The notes under the pieces are model-generated. The model was not told the origin of the DNA. It saw nothing but the letters and a program-made list of their open reading frames with translations, and made no database searches. DNA of 64,000 bases from Massilia frigida (GTDB lineage: Bacteria; Pseudomonadota; Gammaproteobacteria; Burkholderiales; Burkholderiaceae_D). The translations under genes and the position numbers were made by a program. Positions 28,214 through 37,780 of the stretch are shown piece by piece (position 1 is the first letter of the stretch; each line of letters starts with the position of its first letter). The DNA is taken from contig NZ_WHJG01000022.1 in the NCBI RefSeq assembly GCF_011682175.1, positions 58,940-122,939 of the forward strand, read 5' to 3'.

Positions 28214-30511
28214 ATGGAGACGATTTCCTATTCTGAATGCTTGCAAGACCTAGTGGGCGAGCGCCAGCACGACCGCCTGTTGCGCTTGTCCTTTCCCCAC
28301 GATGACGGCCCCGTTGCGCAATTGCTCGTGAATCAGCTTCATGCGTCGGAAGGATTGTCCCGGCCGTTCGAGTTTATCGTCGAACTGTTGTCGGACGATC
28401 CAGGCATTGCGCTGAAAGCAGTCCAGGGAAAGCTCATGTGCATCGAGCTGGTGCGCAAGGATGGCAGCCTGCGTCATTTTTCCGGAAGGGTATTCGGTTT
28501 TTCGCTGAAACGCGTCGATGGCGGCGTGTCGTTTTACGAAGCGCGGCTGGCGCCGTGGTTCAAGTATCTGAGCCTGCGCAAGGATAACTATCTGTTTCAT
28601 TACACCACCCTGTATGAGCAGGCGCGGAGCATCTTCGGGGATTACGCCAACCTGGCCGATTGGGAATGGCGGGTGCAGGGGGCGAGCGGCATGATGACGG
28701 ATTGCTGCCAGTTCGACGAGACCGACAGCAATTTCCTGGAGCGGCGCTGGGCCACCGCCGGCATTTTTTATTGGTTCGAACACAACGCCACTGGCCATAC
28801 GCTCGTGTTATCGGATGATTCGAGTGCGGCTCCTCCAATTGACGGCGATCCGGAGATTGCCTTCCAGCGTCATGGCGGCGCAGTGGAGGAGGACGGCATC
28901 GGCGAATGGTCGCCGGGGCGCCAAGTCACGGCGGGCAGTATCGCGCTGGCATCGTACGACTTCAAGTCGCCGCAGCCTGCGCTGACTTCCTTGCCGACCT
29001 GTCATCGGCAAGGCGAGGTGCTGCATGTCGAGTCTTACGAATACACGGGCGCGTTTGGATTCAAGGATGGTGGCGATGCGCGGTCGGTGGCACAAACCCG
29101 CATGGAAGCGCTGGAAGCGGCTGGCAAGAGCTTCAAGGGCGCTGGCAACAGCCGCCATGTCATGCCGGGCCGCTGGTTTCGTCTTACCGGTCATGTCGAC
29201 CGCGGGGCGATGGAGCATGACGAGCAGGCCAGGGAATTCCTCATCGTCGAGGCGATTCACAGCGCGAGCAATAACTACCATGTGAGTTCGACGGCGCCGT
29301 CCCATTACGACAATGAACTGCTCTGCGTACGAAAAATCGTCCCCTGGCGCGCTCCCCGCAGCCATAACAGCAGCGAGACGAAAATTCACGGCATTCAGAC
29401 GGCCACTGTCGTCGGCCCCGCCGGCGAAGAAATTCATACCGATATGTATGGCCGGGTACGCGTCCAGTTTCATTGGGACCGTGCCGGTGCCAGTGACGAA
29501 AAGAGTTCGGCCTGGATTCGGGTCGCGACGCCCTGGGCGGGTGAAAACTTCGGGATGGTGTCGATCCCGCGCGTCGGGACGGAAGTGCTGGTGCAGTTCA
29601 TGGATGGAAATCCGGACCGGCCGATCATCACGGGCATGGTGCCGAATGCGAATACCCTGCCGCCATGGGCGCTGCCGGCGAATAAAACCCAGAGCGGCAT
29701 CCTGTCACGCTCGACGCCGGGCGGCAGCTACGACAACGCGAATGCCTTGCGCTTCGAGGACAAGAAGGGGCAGGAGCAGTTATGGCTGCATGCGGAGAAG
29801 GATCAGCTGACTGAAGTCGAACACGACGAAGACAAGTGGGTCGGCAACGACCGGCGCAAGACGGTCGACCGTGACGAAACCAGCCGCATCAAACGCGACC
29901 GGACCGAAACCGTCGACCGGGACGAAGCGATCACGGTGCACAACAACCGCACGGAACGCGTCGACCGTGACGAGCGTATCAGCATTGGAGAGAACCGCAG
30001 CGAAGTCGTCGGCATCGACGAATCGATCTCCATCGGCGGCAACCGCAGCGAGACCGTCGGCAAGAATGAAACGGTTAGCGTTGGCGTGAACCGCAGCAAG
30101 ACGGTTGCCAAAAACGAGAAGGACAAGATCGGTAAAAACTGGTCGATCAATGTCGCGCGGATGAAGACCGAGACGATCGGCATGGCGTCGATGCAGAACG
30201 TCGGCATGGGCCGGATCGATACGGTGGGCATGGCCTACAACCTGAATGTCGGCATGATCATGGCGACGGTGGTCGGCAGGAGCCAGACGACCAAGGTCGG
30301 CAAGGTCGTCTCCGTGTCCGCAGGTGACAGGATAGAGCTGGTGTGCGGTGGTTCGAAATTCGTCATGACGCCGGATGCGATTTACCTTGAAAGCAAGGAC
30401 ATTCATATCAAGGCGAGCGGCAAGGTCCATGTTGACGGGCCGGGGGATGTGCTTCTCAATTCGGGCGGCGCCGCAAGCCCGCCGGGAGACGATGGGGAGA
30501 AAGCCACATGA
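28214..30511 (+). CDS. vgrG: T6SS spike protein VgrG
   Basis: About 765 residues from METISYSECLQDLVGERQHDRLLRLSF; the open frame reaches 28076 but the added residues are not VgrG-like. Order: gp27-like base (LVNQLHASEGLSRPFEFIVELLS, HYTTLYEQARSIF, DSNFLERRWATAGIFYWFEH), OB-fold gp5 domain (YGRVRVQFHWDRAG, SAWIRVATPWAGENFG, IPRVGTEVLVQFMDGNPDRP), then a beta-helix needle of about 200 residues made of repeats such as NRSETVGKNETVSVG. It ends with a short Gly/Pro tail, with no fused enzyme. Stop overlaps the next gene by ATGA. No T6SS structural genes are in the window, so this is an orphan vgrG island. Confidence 0.95.
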   Translation: METISYSECLQDLVGERQHDRLLRLSFPHDDGPVAQLLVNQLHASEGLSRPFEFIVELLSDDPGIALKAVQGKLMCIELVRKDGSLRHFSGRVFGFSLKRVDGGVSFYEARLAPWFKYLSLRKDNYLFHYTTLYEQARSIFGDYANLADWEWRVQGASGMMTDCCQFDETDSNFLERRWATAGIFYWFEHNATGHTLVLSDDSSAAPPIDGDPEIAFQRHGGAVEEDGIGEWSPGRQVTAGSIALASYDFKSPQPALTSLPTCHRQGEVLHVESYEYTGAFGFKDGGDARSVAQTRMEALEAAGKSFKGAGNSRHVMPGRWFRLTGHVDRGAMEHDEQAREFLIVEAIHSASNNYHVSSTAPSHYDNELLCVRKIVPWRAPRSHNSSETKIHGIQTATVVGPAGEEIHTDMYGRVRVQFHWDRAGASDEKSSAWIRVATPWAGENFGMVSIPRVGTEVLVQFMDGNPDRPIITGMVPNANTLPPWALPANKTQSGILSRSTPGGSYDNANALRFEDKKGQEQLWLHAEKDQLTEVEHDEDKWVGNDRRKTVDRDETSRIKRDRTETVDRDEAITVHNNRTERVDRDERISIGENRSEVVGIDESISIGGNRSETVGKNETVSVGVNRSKTVAKNEKDKIGKNWSINVARMKTETIGMASMQNVGMGRIDTVGMAYNLNVGMIMATVVGRSQTTKVGKVVSVSAGDRIELVCGGSKFVMTPDAIYLESKDIHIKASGKVHVDGPGDVLLNSGGAASPPGDDGEKAT

Positions 30512-31665
30512 TGGCGGCCGTCTCCGAGGAGGAGAGGCCCGCCAGCGACGCGGGGACATGCGCCACCATCCATAACCATACGGGCGTACCGCATTTCTGG
30601 TTTCAGCAGTCCGGTCCCGAAGGCGAACGTCTCGATGTTCTGGTGGTGCGCGCCACCTTCGACTTTGCCGCGCACGGCGAGCGCGTGACTCTCGCTGCGG
30701 ACCAAGATCCCATCGTTGCCGGTGATGTGTACAGCGGACCGGCATCGGCCGATCCGCTGCGCGCGGTGATCCAGGAAGATGGTGATTTAGTGCCGTATAA
30801 ACCCGGCACGGATATCCTCGTCAGCGGCCGCGCACTGGCGCCCGGCGGGGTCCCGCGTACGCAGTGGATCGCGGGACTACGCGTTGGTCATCTCAAGAAA
30901 TTGGTACGCCTGCATGGGCCGCGCCAGTTTCGCAAGCGGGTGTTTGGCTGGCGCGTCGGGCCGGCGTCGCCTGTGGAATCTGTCTGTCTCGATTACCGGT
31001 TGGCGTATGGCGGCTGCATTGACGTGGGCGCTGAATTCACCGGCGATGGTGGACCCGACACGATCAGGCATTGCGCCAATCCGGCGGGAATCGGCTGGTT
31101 GCCAAAGCCCGCCGATTACCGGCATCTCGGGCGGTCGGGGCGCGCCTTCGTCGCGCGCTGGGTGGCCGGCCAGAAGGTACTGGATGCTCCGCAAATCGAA
31201 GCTGCGCTTGATCCGGTCACGCATCCATTCCAGCATCTGGCGCCCCAGGGCTTGGGGGCGATTGCACGCTGGTGTACACCCCGGGTGAATTATCAGGGGG
31301 ACTACGACGCGCGCTGGCGTGCCACCCGCTATCCGCTGCTGCCGGAGAATTTCGACGCACGCTATTTTCAGAATGCCCCGGCCGACCTGGTGGCGACCCC
31401 GCATCTGCGCGGCGACGAAATCGTGACGATGACCGGCCTGCTGGCGGAACGAACCGACATGGCGCTGCCTGGGTGGATGCTCATTGTCGTGGCCAGGCTG
31501 GCCGGTGGGAGCGATGTGGTCAGCGTGCCGCTGCTCGACACCCTGCGTTTCGACCTGGACCGGCGCCAGGTGTCGATTGTGTGGCGGACCCACTTCGACT
31601 ACCACGATCCGGTGGTGGACATTGCGATTGCTTCCACCCGTATCCCGAATCGGGAACGTGGGTGA
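30508..31665 (+). CDS. DUF2169 family T6SS accessory protein
   Basis: 385 residues. The pattern (ATIHNHTGVPHFWFQQSGPEGERLDVLVVRATFDF, then DYRLAYGG...NPAGIGW and ENFDARYFQNAP) is that of DUF2169 proteins, which are regularly encoded between VgrG and PAAR/effector genes and are thought to help load effectors onto the spike. Translation is coupled to vgrG by a 4-base overlap. No signal peptide. Confidence 0.9.
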   Translation: MMAAVSEEERPASDAGTCATIHNHTGVPHFWFQQSGPEGERLDVLVVRATFDFAAHGERVTLAADQDPIVAGDVYSGPASADPLRAVIQEDGDLVPYKPGTDILVSGRALAPGGVPRTQWIAGLRVGHLKKLVRLHGPRQFRKRVFGWRVGPASPVESVCLDYRLAYGGCIDVGAEFTGDGGPDTIRHCANPAGIGWLPKPADYRHLGRSGRAFVARWVAGQKVLDAPQIEAALDPVTHPFQHLAPQGLGAIARWCTPRVNYQGDYDARWRATRYPLLPENFDARYFQNAPADLVATPHLRGDEIVTMTGLLAERTDMALPGWMLIVVARLAGGSDVVSVPLLDTLRFDLDRRQVSIVWRTHFDYHDPVVDIAIASTRIPNRERG

Positions 31666-31697
31666 CGAGCCGGTAGTGCAACCATTGAGCGGGGTGG

Positions 31698-33338
31698 ATG
31701 ATGGGTCAGGTCCGACATATCGCGCATGCTGACGGCTGGCTGGTCGTCGCCACGGAGCCTGATTTGTGCCAGGTCGGCAAGTGCGTGGTGGCGTTCAACA
31801 GCTTCGCACAGCTCGATTACAAGTACGCGGCGTCGCCGGATGTGAAAGCGCGGGGAACGCCGGTCTACCGCGTCGGCGATCTCTTCAGGAAAACGCACGC
31901 GAATGCGGGCGCGCACATTGTGTCCGGCACCTCGCTGTCCACAGGCTATGTGCAGATCCTGGAGGGGCATTCCAACGTCAAGGTCAACGGGATTGCCGTC
32001 GCGCGTCACGACAGCGGTTGCCGTATCAATTGCGACAGCGCGGGCATGGGCGGTGCGCGCGGGCAGGTTGTGACAATGGCCAAAACTGTGGCGTCGCCAC
32101 CGGCGAAGGGCACCGCCGCGCCGGCCGGCGCTGTGGTGCGTATCAGCAAGAAATTGTTGGCGCTCAAAGCACTCCGGGAGAAGGTGATTGCAGGACGCCT
32201 GGATTTCGATGCGTTCGACGAGTTCGTCGATTTTGACAGGACCAATTCTGTGTTGGATGGCTGGATCGGCAAGATCCAGGGGACACCGGGAACGGTCAGT
32301 GATTGGGATGCGCAGCTCGGACGCGGTTTGCTCGGCGGTGCGAAGGACCTTGCCTTTGGCTTAAGCGAACTTTTCTACGAAGGGATGAAGGGTGTCCCCA
32401 AGCTGGTGCGCCGATTTGGTACGGTGGATGGTCAGCTGCTTGCGGCGCTTGATGAGCAGATTTTTCTCGAAGAAATTAGTCTTGGCAATGTCAATACGAC
32501 GAGTATCGCGCAAGATGCAGGAAAGCTTGCACAAGCCATAGCCCGGCCTGTGACCAATCCATGGACGAAGGGGCAGTACGTTGAATCGATATCGCGGGGT
32601 GGATTCGAGGTCATCACGTTCGGGTTTGGCTTGCTGAAAGCTGGACGTGCTGCGAAAACGAAAAAGCTGTTGGATGTGGCTAAAGCCAAGGATGCGGCGG
32701 CAGCCGCTACAACCGCTAGTGCTTCTGCTGCCACAGGAGTAATCACGCCAGCTGCGACAGGTGCTCCTGCAGCTCGCGGCGGCATCTATATTTCACATGC
32801 TCCCAAGAGAGCGCGTCCGCCACCCAACGGATTTAGCGGTCCAAACGGGTACAAGACGCTTGGAATCACTGACGGTGCAATTATGACGCCTGAAGGGCGC
32901 GCTTTGATAAATTCATACACTTCTCAAGGCATTGATCTTCCTACATCAGCACGTCTTGCACAGGAGTTGATCGAAAGTGGCTCTACGTTGCCAAAAGCAA
33001 TCGATTTGATGCCCGGAGATGTTTTATATAAAATTGTCCCTGATGGGAAAATGCCTGGAGAGTATTCTGCATTTTTCGCCACTAAAGACGAAATATCCAA
33101 GTTAAAAAATATGAGTTATGATCAAATAGCTGACCGGATTGGTATTCCATTGGAGAGTCAACAAACTCTGCGATTTGATATTGTGGAGGTTGTCGCAAAA
33201 AAGCCGGCAACTGTATTTGAAGCAGTTATTGCCCCGACTACGCAAAATGGATATCGCCAACCTGGAGGCGGTATTCAAACGCTTATCACTAATCGCGGCA
33301 ATTTTACCGCTCCTATTGTGATTGGAAAAGTGCCATGA
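31698..33338 (+). CDS. PAAR-like (DUF4150) protein with C-terminal toxin candidate
   Basis: 546 residues. N-terminal about 110 residues resemble the PAAR-like DUF4150 tip (FNSFAQLDYKYAASPDVKARGTPVYRVGDLF ... KVNGIAVARHDSGCRIN). A middle region (about 150-330) is of the pre-toxin type, including NPWTKGQYVESISRGGFEVITFGFGLLKAG. The C-terminal domain (about 370-546) is candidate toxin: PGDVLYKIVPDG, YSAFFATKDEI, LRFDIVEVV, then a Gly-rich GGGIQTLI. Codon and base composition change sharply around 32.7 kb; the 60-base blocks at 33001 and 33061 contain 25 and 18 G/C. The stop overlaps the next gene by ATGA. Toxin activity is inference from position and architecture. Confidence 0.82.
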   Translation: MMGQVRHIAHADGWLVVATEPDLCQVGKCVVAFNSFAQLDYKYAASPDVKARGTPVYRVGDLFRKTHANAGAHIVSGTSLSTGYVQILEGHSNVKVNGIAVARHDSGCRINCDSAGMGGARGQVVTMAKTVASPPAKGTAAPAGAVVRISKKLLALKALREKVIAGRLDFDAFDEFVDFDRTNSVLDGWIGKIQGTPGTVSDWDAQLGRGLLGGAKDLAFGLSELFYEGMKGVPKLVRRFGTVDGQLLAALDEQIFLEEISLGNVNTTSIAQDAGKLAQAIARPVTNPWTKGQYVESISRGGFEVITFGFGLLKAGRAAKTKKLLDVAKAKDAAAAATTASASAATGVITPAATGAPAARGGIYISHAPKRARPPPNGFSGPNGYKTLGITDGAIMTPEGRALINSYTSQGIDLPTSARLAQELIESGSTLPKAIDLMPGDVLYKIVPDGKMPGEYSAFFATKDEISKLKNMSYDQIADRIGIPLESQQTLRFDIVEVVAKKPATVFEAVIAPTTQNGYRQPGGGIQTLITNRGNFTAPIVIGKVP

Positions 33339-33715
33339 GTGTAACGAAGAGAAGACTTGTAAAGCTATTGAAGGATACCTATTTTTATGCAGAGGTCGAT
33401 GAGCAACGACTCAGGCGTGAAACAATGGTGTTGTTAGATTATATGCGGAATCATATTGATCCAAATAATGATGAGCACGAGGTTTGGAAATGGGTGATGC
33501 CGCTGTGTGAACGTGTATTAGCGGGCACCGTTAATTTGCCGGTACCTTTCTCCGAATTGCCCCTAAAATATGCAGTTCGTGAGCGACTGTTGACACCGGA
33601 ATTCGAAAAAGTTCTGGCTGAGTTCAGCTTAACCATTTCCGGATCTCCTCGCGAAGTTTATGAGGAAATTGTCATCGACGGTGTGAGGCATGCGTATGTA
33701 GAGTTTGAGGAGTAA
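33335..33715 (+). CDS. Candidate immunity protein for the adjacent T6SS toxin
   Basis: 126 residues, soluble, acidic and mostly helical (LVKLLKDTYFYAEVDEQRLRRETMVLLDYMRNHID). It is unlike anything I recognise. The reasons for the call are context: start codon inside the stop of the toxin-candidate gene (ATGA), same AT-rich composition as the toxin tip, and small size. No signal peptide, so it would act in the cytoplasm, implying a cytoplasmic toxin target. Confidence 0.6.
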   Translation: MSVTKRRLVKLLKDTYFYAEVDEQRLRRETMVLLDYMRNHIDPNNDEHEVWKWVMPLCERVLAGTVNLPVPFSELPLKYAVRERLLTPEFEKVLAEFSLTISGSPREVYEEIVIDGVRHAYVEFEE

Positions 33716-33798
33716 ATGCGGTTTGGATGTTTATTGATGGCGTACACGAGAGGCTGTCAGGTCGACCTCCTCATGCGCCAGCACAACTGCACCAGAAA

Positions 33799-34524
33799 TC
33801 ACTTCTGCCCCGCAAACTCAAACTCCACCAGCGCATCGTCCGGCCAGCTCGCATCGTGCAGCGGTACCACGTACGTCATTCCGTCCGGGCCAACAGCCCC
33901 GGCCGGCGCAGTCACGGTGCGTTCTCCCGCCACCATGCGATAGCCCGCAAGCGCGCGCGGCGCCAGCTGGATCACGTGCACGCGCGCGTTACTGCAGGGG
34001 CCGCCTAGCGTCGTAATCAGCGTCCGCTTGACGAACGGGAGGTCCTGGCGGTCCACCGCCCAGCGCACTTCGCATTCCAGCCGTATATCCCCCAGGCGGC
34101 GCGCGTTGGCCGGCACCTCGGGCGTGTGCACGTCCGGGCGCCAGCGGAAGCTGCCTTTCTTGCGGTTGAGGATGATTTCGGCGTCCTCGTCCAGCGCCGC
34201 CTGATTGCGCGGCATCGCAAACGTCCCATCGGCCGCCAGCGGCACCCCGATGCTGGTCTCGTTGCCGGCAATCCGGATCGTCACGCCCTCGATGCTGGCG
34301 TCCGCTGCGCTCGGGCGCAGCAGAAAGCGCAGGGCCGAGGCTGGCGCCAGCGCGTGCTTGCTGTCGAACGCGTCCAGCCCGGCAACAAACGCCCGGTAGG
34401 TCTTGAAGTCGGGATCGCGCAGCGCGTTGACCTGCACCGTGTCAACTTCCTTGACGGCGTCGGCCTCCTGGGCGGGAGCGGTGCCGGCCGCGAGCATCAT
34501 GGCAATCAGTAAGGTGAATTTCAT
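33799..34524 (-). CDS. Periplasmic protein of the MacAB-type operon, unknown function
   Basis: 241 residues with signal peptide MKFTLLIAMMLAAGTAPAQ. Mature part predicted beta-rich (FLLRPSAADASIEGVTIRIAGNETSIGVPLAADGTFAMPRN). It begins 5 bases after the stop of the permease gene on the same strand, so it is very likely the fourth gene of the export operon and may act with the transporter in the periplasm. No family recognised. Confidence 0.65.
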   Translation of the reverse strand: MKFTLLIAMMLAAGTAPAQEADAVKEVDTVQVNALRDPDFKTYRAFVAGLDAFDSKHALAPASALRFLLRPSAADASIEGVTIRIAGNETSIGVPLAADGTFAMPRNQAALDEDAEIILNRKKGSFRWRPDVHTPEVPANARRLGDIRLECEVRWAVDRQDLPFVKRTLITTLGGPCSNARVHVIQLAPRALAGYRMVAGERTVTAPAGAVGPDGMTYVVPLHDASWPDDALVEFEFAGQK

Positions 34525-34529
34525 CTAGT

Positions 34530-35753
34530 CTATTCGTAACGCAAACAATCGACCGGCAGCAGCCTGGACGCGCGCCGTGCCGGGTAAAAACCGAAGAACA
34601 CGCCCACCAGGCTGGAAAAGCCGCAGGCAACGATCACGGCGGACAGGGTGATCACGACCGCGAACTTGCCGGTGGCGGTGATCGCCGCCGCCAGCCCCAC
34701 GGCGATGGCGATGCCGAGCACGCCGCCAGCGAGGCAAATCACCACCGCCTCGGTCAGAAATTGCAGCAGCACATCGCGCGGCTTGGCCCCGATGGCCATG
34801 CGGATGCCAATCTCGCGCGTGCGCTCGGTCACCGACACCAGCATGATGTTCATGATGCCAATCCCGCCCACCACCAGCGAAATGGCGCCGATCACGCCGA
34901 GCAGGGCGGCAATGCCGGCGCTGATCTTGCCGGCCGTCTCCGCGAACGAGGCCAGGTTGTCGATGCGGAAGTCGTCCGGCTCCTCGAACTTGATGTGATG
35001 GCGGTCGCGCAAGGTTTCGTTGATGTCTTCGATGGCATCGAGCAAGTTGCCGTCCGATTTGCCCTGCGCCACGACGTAATGCACATTGTCCGGAAAGGGA
35101 TTGCGGATCAGGTGGGCGCGGGCGGCGGTGATCGGCACCAGCACCAGTTCCGACAGGTCCGGCCCGTCGACCTGCTTGCCTTCGCCATGCAGCACGCCAA
35201 CGACCTGGAAGGCGACGTTTTCGATGCGGATATATTTGCCGAGCGGGTCCATCTTGTAGAAGAACTGGTCGGCCACCTTGTGCCCGATGATCACGCTGCG
35301 CGAGGCGGCGCGCACGTCGGCTTCGCTGAACACGCTGCCGAGCTCCATCTTCCAGTTGCGGATCTTGAACATGGCTGGCGTCACCCCGCTCACGCTGCTC
35401 GACGCCGTTTCGTTGCCGACCGCCAGCTTGAAGCCGCCTTGCAGCGCCGGCGCCGCGCCGGACAGGCTGGACAGCGAATTGAGGGCGGCCGCATCGGCCA
35501 GCGTCAATGCGGGGGCGGCCCCGGCGCGCATGCGCTGGGCGGCGGCGCGGTTGCCGCCGGGCGAAATGAACAGCATATTCGTGCCCAGCGCTTCGAGTTC
35601 CTTGCCGATGAAGCGCTGCATGCTGTCGCCCAGGGCCAGCAGCAGCACCACCGAGGTAATCCCGATGATGATGCCGAGCATGGTCAGCGCGGTGCGCAGG
35701 CGGTTCGCGCTCATCGAACGGAACGCTTCGATCACGACCTGGAAGAAATTCAT
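34530..35753 (-). CDS. MacB-type ABC transporter permease
   Basis: 407 residues with the type VII ABC topology: one N-terminal TM (NRLRTALTMLGIIIGITSVVLLLALG), a large periplasmic domain (about 50-280), then three C-terminal TMs (FtsX-like permease domain: LLGVIGAISLVVGGIGIMNIMLVSVTERTREIGIRMAIGA). In MacB the ATPase is fused in front; here it is a separate gene overlapping by 4 bases. This family does mechanotransmission, driving efflux of peptides, macrolides or lipoprotein-like cargo through a TolC-type channel, which is not encoded here. Confidence 0.92.
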   Translation of the reverse strand: MNFFQVVIEAFRSMSANRLRTALTMLGIIIGITSVVLLLALGDSMQRFIGKELEALGTNMLFISPGGNRAAAQRMRAGAAPALTLADAAALNSLSSLSGAAPALQGGFKLAVGNETASSSVSGVTPAMFKIRNWKMELGSVFSEADVRAASRSVIIGHKVADQFFYKMDPLGKYIRIENVAFQVVGVLHGEGKQVDGPDLSELVLVPITAARAHLIRNPFPDNVHYVVAQGKSDGNLLDAIEDINETLRDRHHIKFEEPDDFRIDNLASFAETAGKISAGIAALLGVIGAISLVVGGIGIMNIMLVSVTERTREIGIRMAIGAKPRDVLLQFLTEAVVICLAGGVLGIAIAVGLAAAITATGKFAVVITLSAVIVACGFSSLVGVFFGFYPARRASRLLPVDCLRYE

Positions 35754-36514
35754 GGCGCGCCTCCGTGTGCCAGCACCTGCTGCTCGTGGCTGAGCGCCAG
35801 GTCGCGCAAGCCCTCGGCGGCCGGGCCGTCGTACAGCACACGCCCATCTTTCAGGCGCATCAGGCGCTTGCTGTACGCGGCGATGTCGGGCTCGTGCGTG
35901 ACCAGCAGGATCGTGATGCCACGCTCGCTATTTAATTGCTGGAAGGAGCGCATGATCTCGACGCTGGTCTGGGTGTCGAGGTTGCCGGTTGGCTCGTCGG
36001 CCAGGATCAGCGGCGGATCGCCCACCAGCGCGCGGGCGATCGCCACCCGTTGCTGCTGGCCTCCGGACAATTGATTGGGCGTGCGCTTGGCGTACTCGGC
36101 CAGCCCAACCCGGTCCAGTTCGACCAGCGCCTTGGCATGCGCTTTGGCGCGCGAGACGCCGGCGTAGATCAGCGGCAAGGCCACGTTCTCGGCCACGCTC
36201 ATGCGCTTGATCAGGTTGAAGCTCTGGAACACGAAGCCGATGGTCCGGTTGCGCACGGTCGCCAGTTCGGCGCGCGACAGGGTCACGGTATCGATGCCGT
36301 TGAGCAGGTAGGTGCCGCCGGTGGCCTGGTCGAGGCAGCCGAAAATATTCATCAGGGTCGACTTGCCCGAGCCGGATTGCCCCATCACGGCCAGAAAATC
36401 GCCGCGCGGCACCAGCAGGTCGATGCCGAACAGCACTTGGGTTTCCATGCTGCCCGAAAAATAGCTTTTCGTGACCTGGCGGATATCGATCAGCGGCGTG
36501 TCCTGCGCCGGCAT
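35750..36514 (-). CDS. ABC transporter ATP-binding protein (MacB/LolD family)
   Basis: 254 residues with Walker [11 protein letters not shown]-loop, signature LSGGQQQR, Walker [10 protein letters not shown] and switch His (VTHEPD). Subfamily features ([35 protein letters not shown]) match the MacB/LolD/FtsE type. Its ATG shares a base with the adaptor stop (TGATG) and its stop overlaps the permease start (ATGA), so the three are tightly coupled. Confidence 0.95.
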   Translation of the reverse strand: MPAQDTPLIDIRQVTKSYFSGSMETQVLFGIDLLVPRGDFLAVMGQSGSGKSTLMNIFGCLDQATGGTYLLNGIDTVTLSRAELATVRNRTIGFVFQSFNLIKRMSVAENVALPLIYAGVSRAKAHAKALVELDRVGLAEYAKRTPNQLSGGQQQRVAIARALVGDPPLILADEPTGNLDTQTSVEIMRSFQQLNSERGITILLVTHEPDIAAYSKRLMRLKDGRVLYDGPAAEGLRDLALSHEQQVLAHGGAP

Positions 36515-37734
36515 CAGAACTCGCTCTTGGCGCTGGCGTTGGCGCGCGTGATGACTTTGTCGCCTTTTTTCAGATCGCCCGACAGCACTTCGGTGTAGCG
36601 GAAGTTGGACAGGCCGATCTTGATGTCGACCGGTTTGGCGGCGTTCTTCTCGTCGAGCTTGTAGACCTTGAAGATGCGTGCTGTTTCGCTCTTGCTGCGG
36701 AAGGTGATGTCGTCATCTTCGGCCGGCGGCGGCACGGCGGGCGGCGTCTTGCCGTCGGCCTTTTGTTTCTTCTGTTCTTTTTCCAGCTCTTCATCGCTGA
36801 GGCGGAAACGCAGGGCGGCCGTGGGAATGCGCAGCACGTTGGGACGGTTGCCGACCACCAGGCGCACCTGGGCCGTCATGCCGGGTTTCAGCAATTCTTC
36901 CTTGTTTTCCACGTCGAGCACGACGTTGTAGGTGACCACGTTCTGCACCACGTTCGCCGCCAGGCGGAACTGGCGCATGCTGGCCGCGAATTCCCGGTCG
37001 GGATAGGCGTCGACCACGAAGTGGGCCGGCTGGCCATCTTTCAGCGCGCCCACGTCGGCTTCCGAGACGCTGGTGTCGATCTGCATCTTGGTCAGGTCCT
37101 TGGCGATCTGGAACAGGTTTGGCGTGGTGAAGGAGGCCGCCACGGTCTGGCCCAGGTCGATGGTGCGCTTGATCACGACGCCGTCGATGGGGGCGCGGAT
37201 CACGCTGTTGTCGAGGTCGGCCTGGGCGCGTGCCAGTTGCGCTTCGGACAGCTTGATATTCGCCTTGGCCACGTCCAGCTCGCGCCGCGCCTGGTCCAGG
37301 GTCAGGCTGGACACGTAATTCTGGGCCACCAGCCGTTCGTTGCGCTCGAAGTTCGCTTGCGCCAGCCGCATCGAGGCCTGGGCCGAGGCCAGCCCCGCTT
37401 CGACCTGGCGGATCTGGGCGTTGAAGATGGTCGGGTCGAGTTTGAGCAGGACCTGGCCCTTTTTCACGTGGTCGTTGAAGTCGGCCTTGAGCTCGACCAC
37501 CGTGCCCGATACTTGCGAGCCGACATTGATCAGCGCCACCGGGTTGATGGTGCCGGTGGCCGTGACGGTCTGGGTGATGGTGCCGGTGTCGACCGGCGCG
37601 GCGCGGTAGCGCGACTCCGGGATGACGGGCGCTTTTGTCGATTGCAGGTAGGCAGCGCCGGCGGCGCCGGCAGCGGCCACGGCGATCAGGATCGCTACGC
37701 GTTTCCGGGTAAATAGTGTCATGGGCTTCAACAA
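36514..37734 (-). CDS. MacA-like periplasmic adaptor
   Basis: 406 residues, first gene of the operon. One N-terminal membrane anchor ([19 protein letters not shown]) without lipobox; lipoyl halves at [23 protein letters not shown] and [19 protein letters not shown] around an alpha-hairpin; beta-barrel and membrane-proximal domain follow. An acidic, Lys-rich insert ([15 protein letters not shown]...PPAEDDDI, near residues 320-350) is unusual for the family. It would connect the MacB-type pump to an outer-membrane channel. Confidence 0.92.
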   Translation of the reverse strand: MLKPMTLFTRKRVAILIAVAAAGAAGAAYLQSTKAPVIPESRYRAAPVDTGTITQTVTATGTINPVALINVGSQVSGTVVELKADFNDHVKKGQVLLKLDPTIFNAQIRQVEAGLASAQASMRLAQANFERNERLVAQNYVSSLTLDQARRELDVAKANIKLSEAQLARAQADLDNSVIRAPIDGVVIKRTIDLGQTVAASFTTPNLFQIAKDLTKMQIDTSVSEADVGALKDGQPAHFVVDAYPDREFAASMRQFRLAANVVQNVVTYNVVLDVENKEELLKPGMTAQVRLVVGNRPNVLRIPTAALRFRLSDEELEKEQKKQKADGKTPPAVPPPAEDDDITFRSKSETARIFKVYKLDEKNAAKPVDIKIGLSNFRYTEVLSGDLKKGDKVITRANASAKSEF

Positions 37735-37780
37735 GTCTGGCGCGGCAGCGCGACGTTGTAGTGTCCGCCATTTATGCTAA

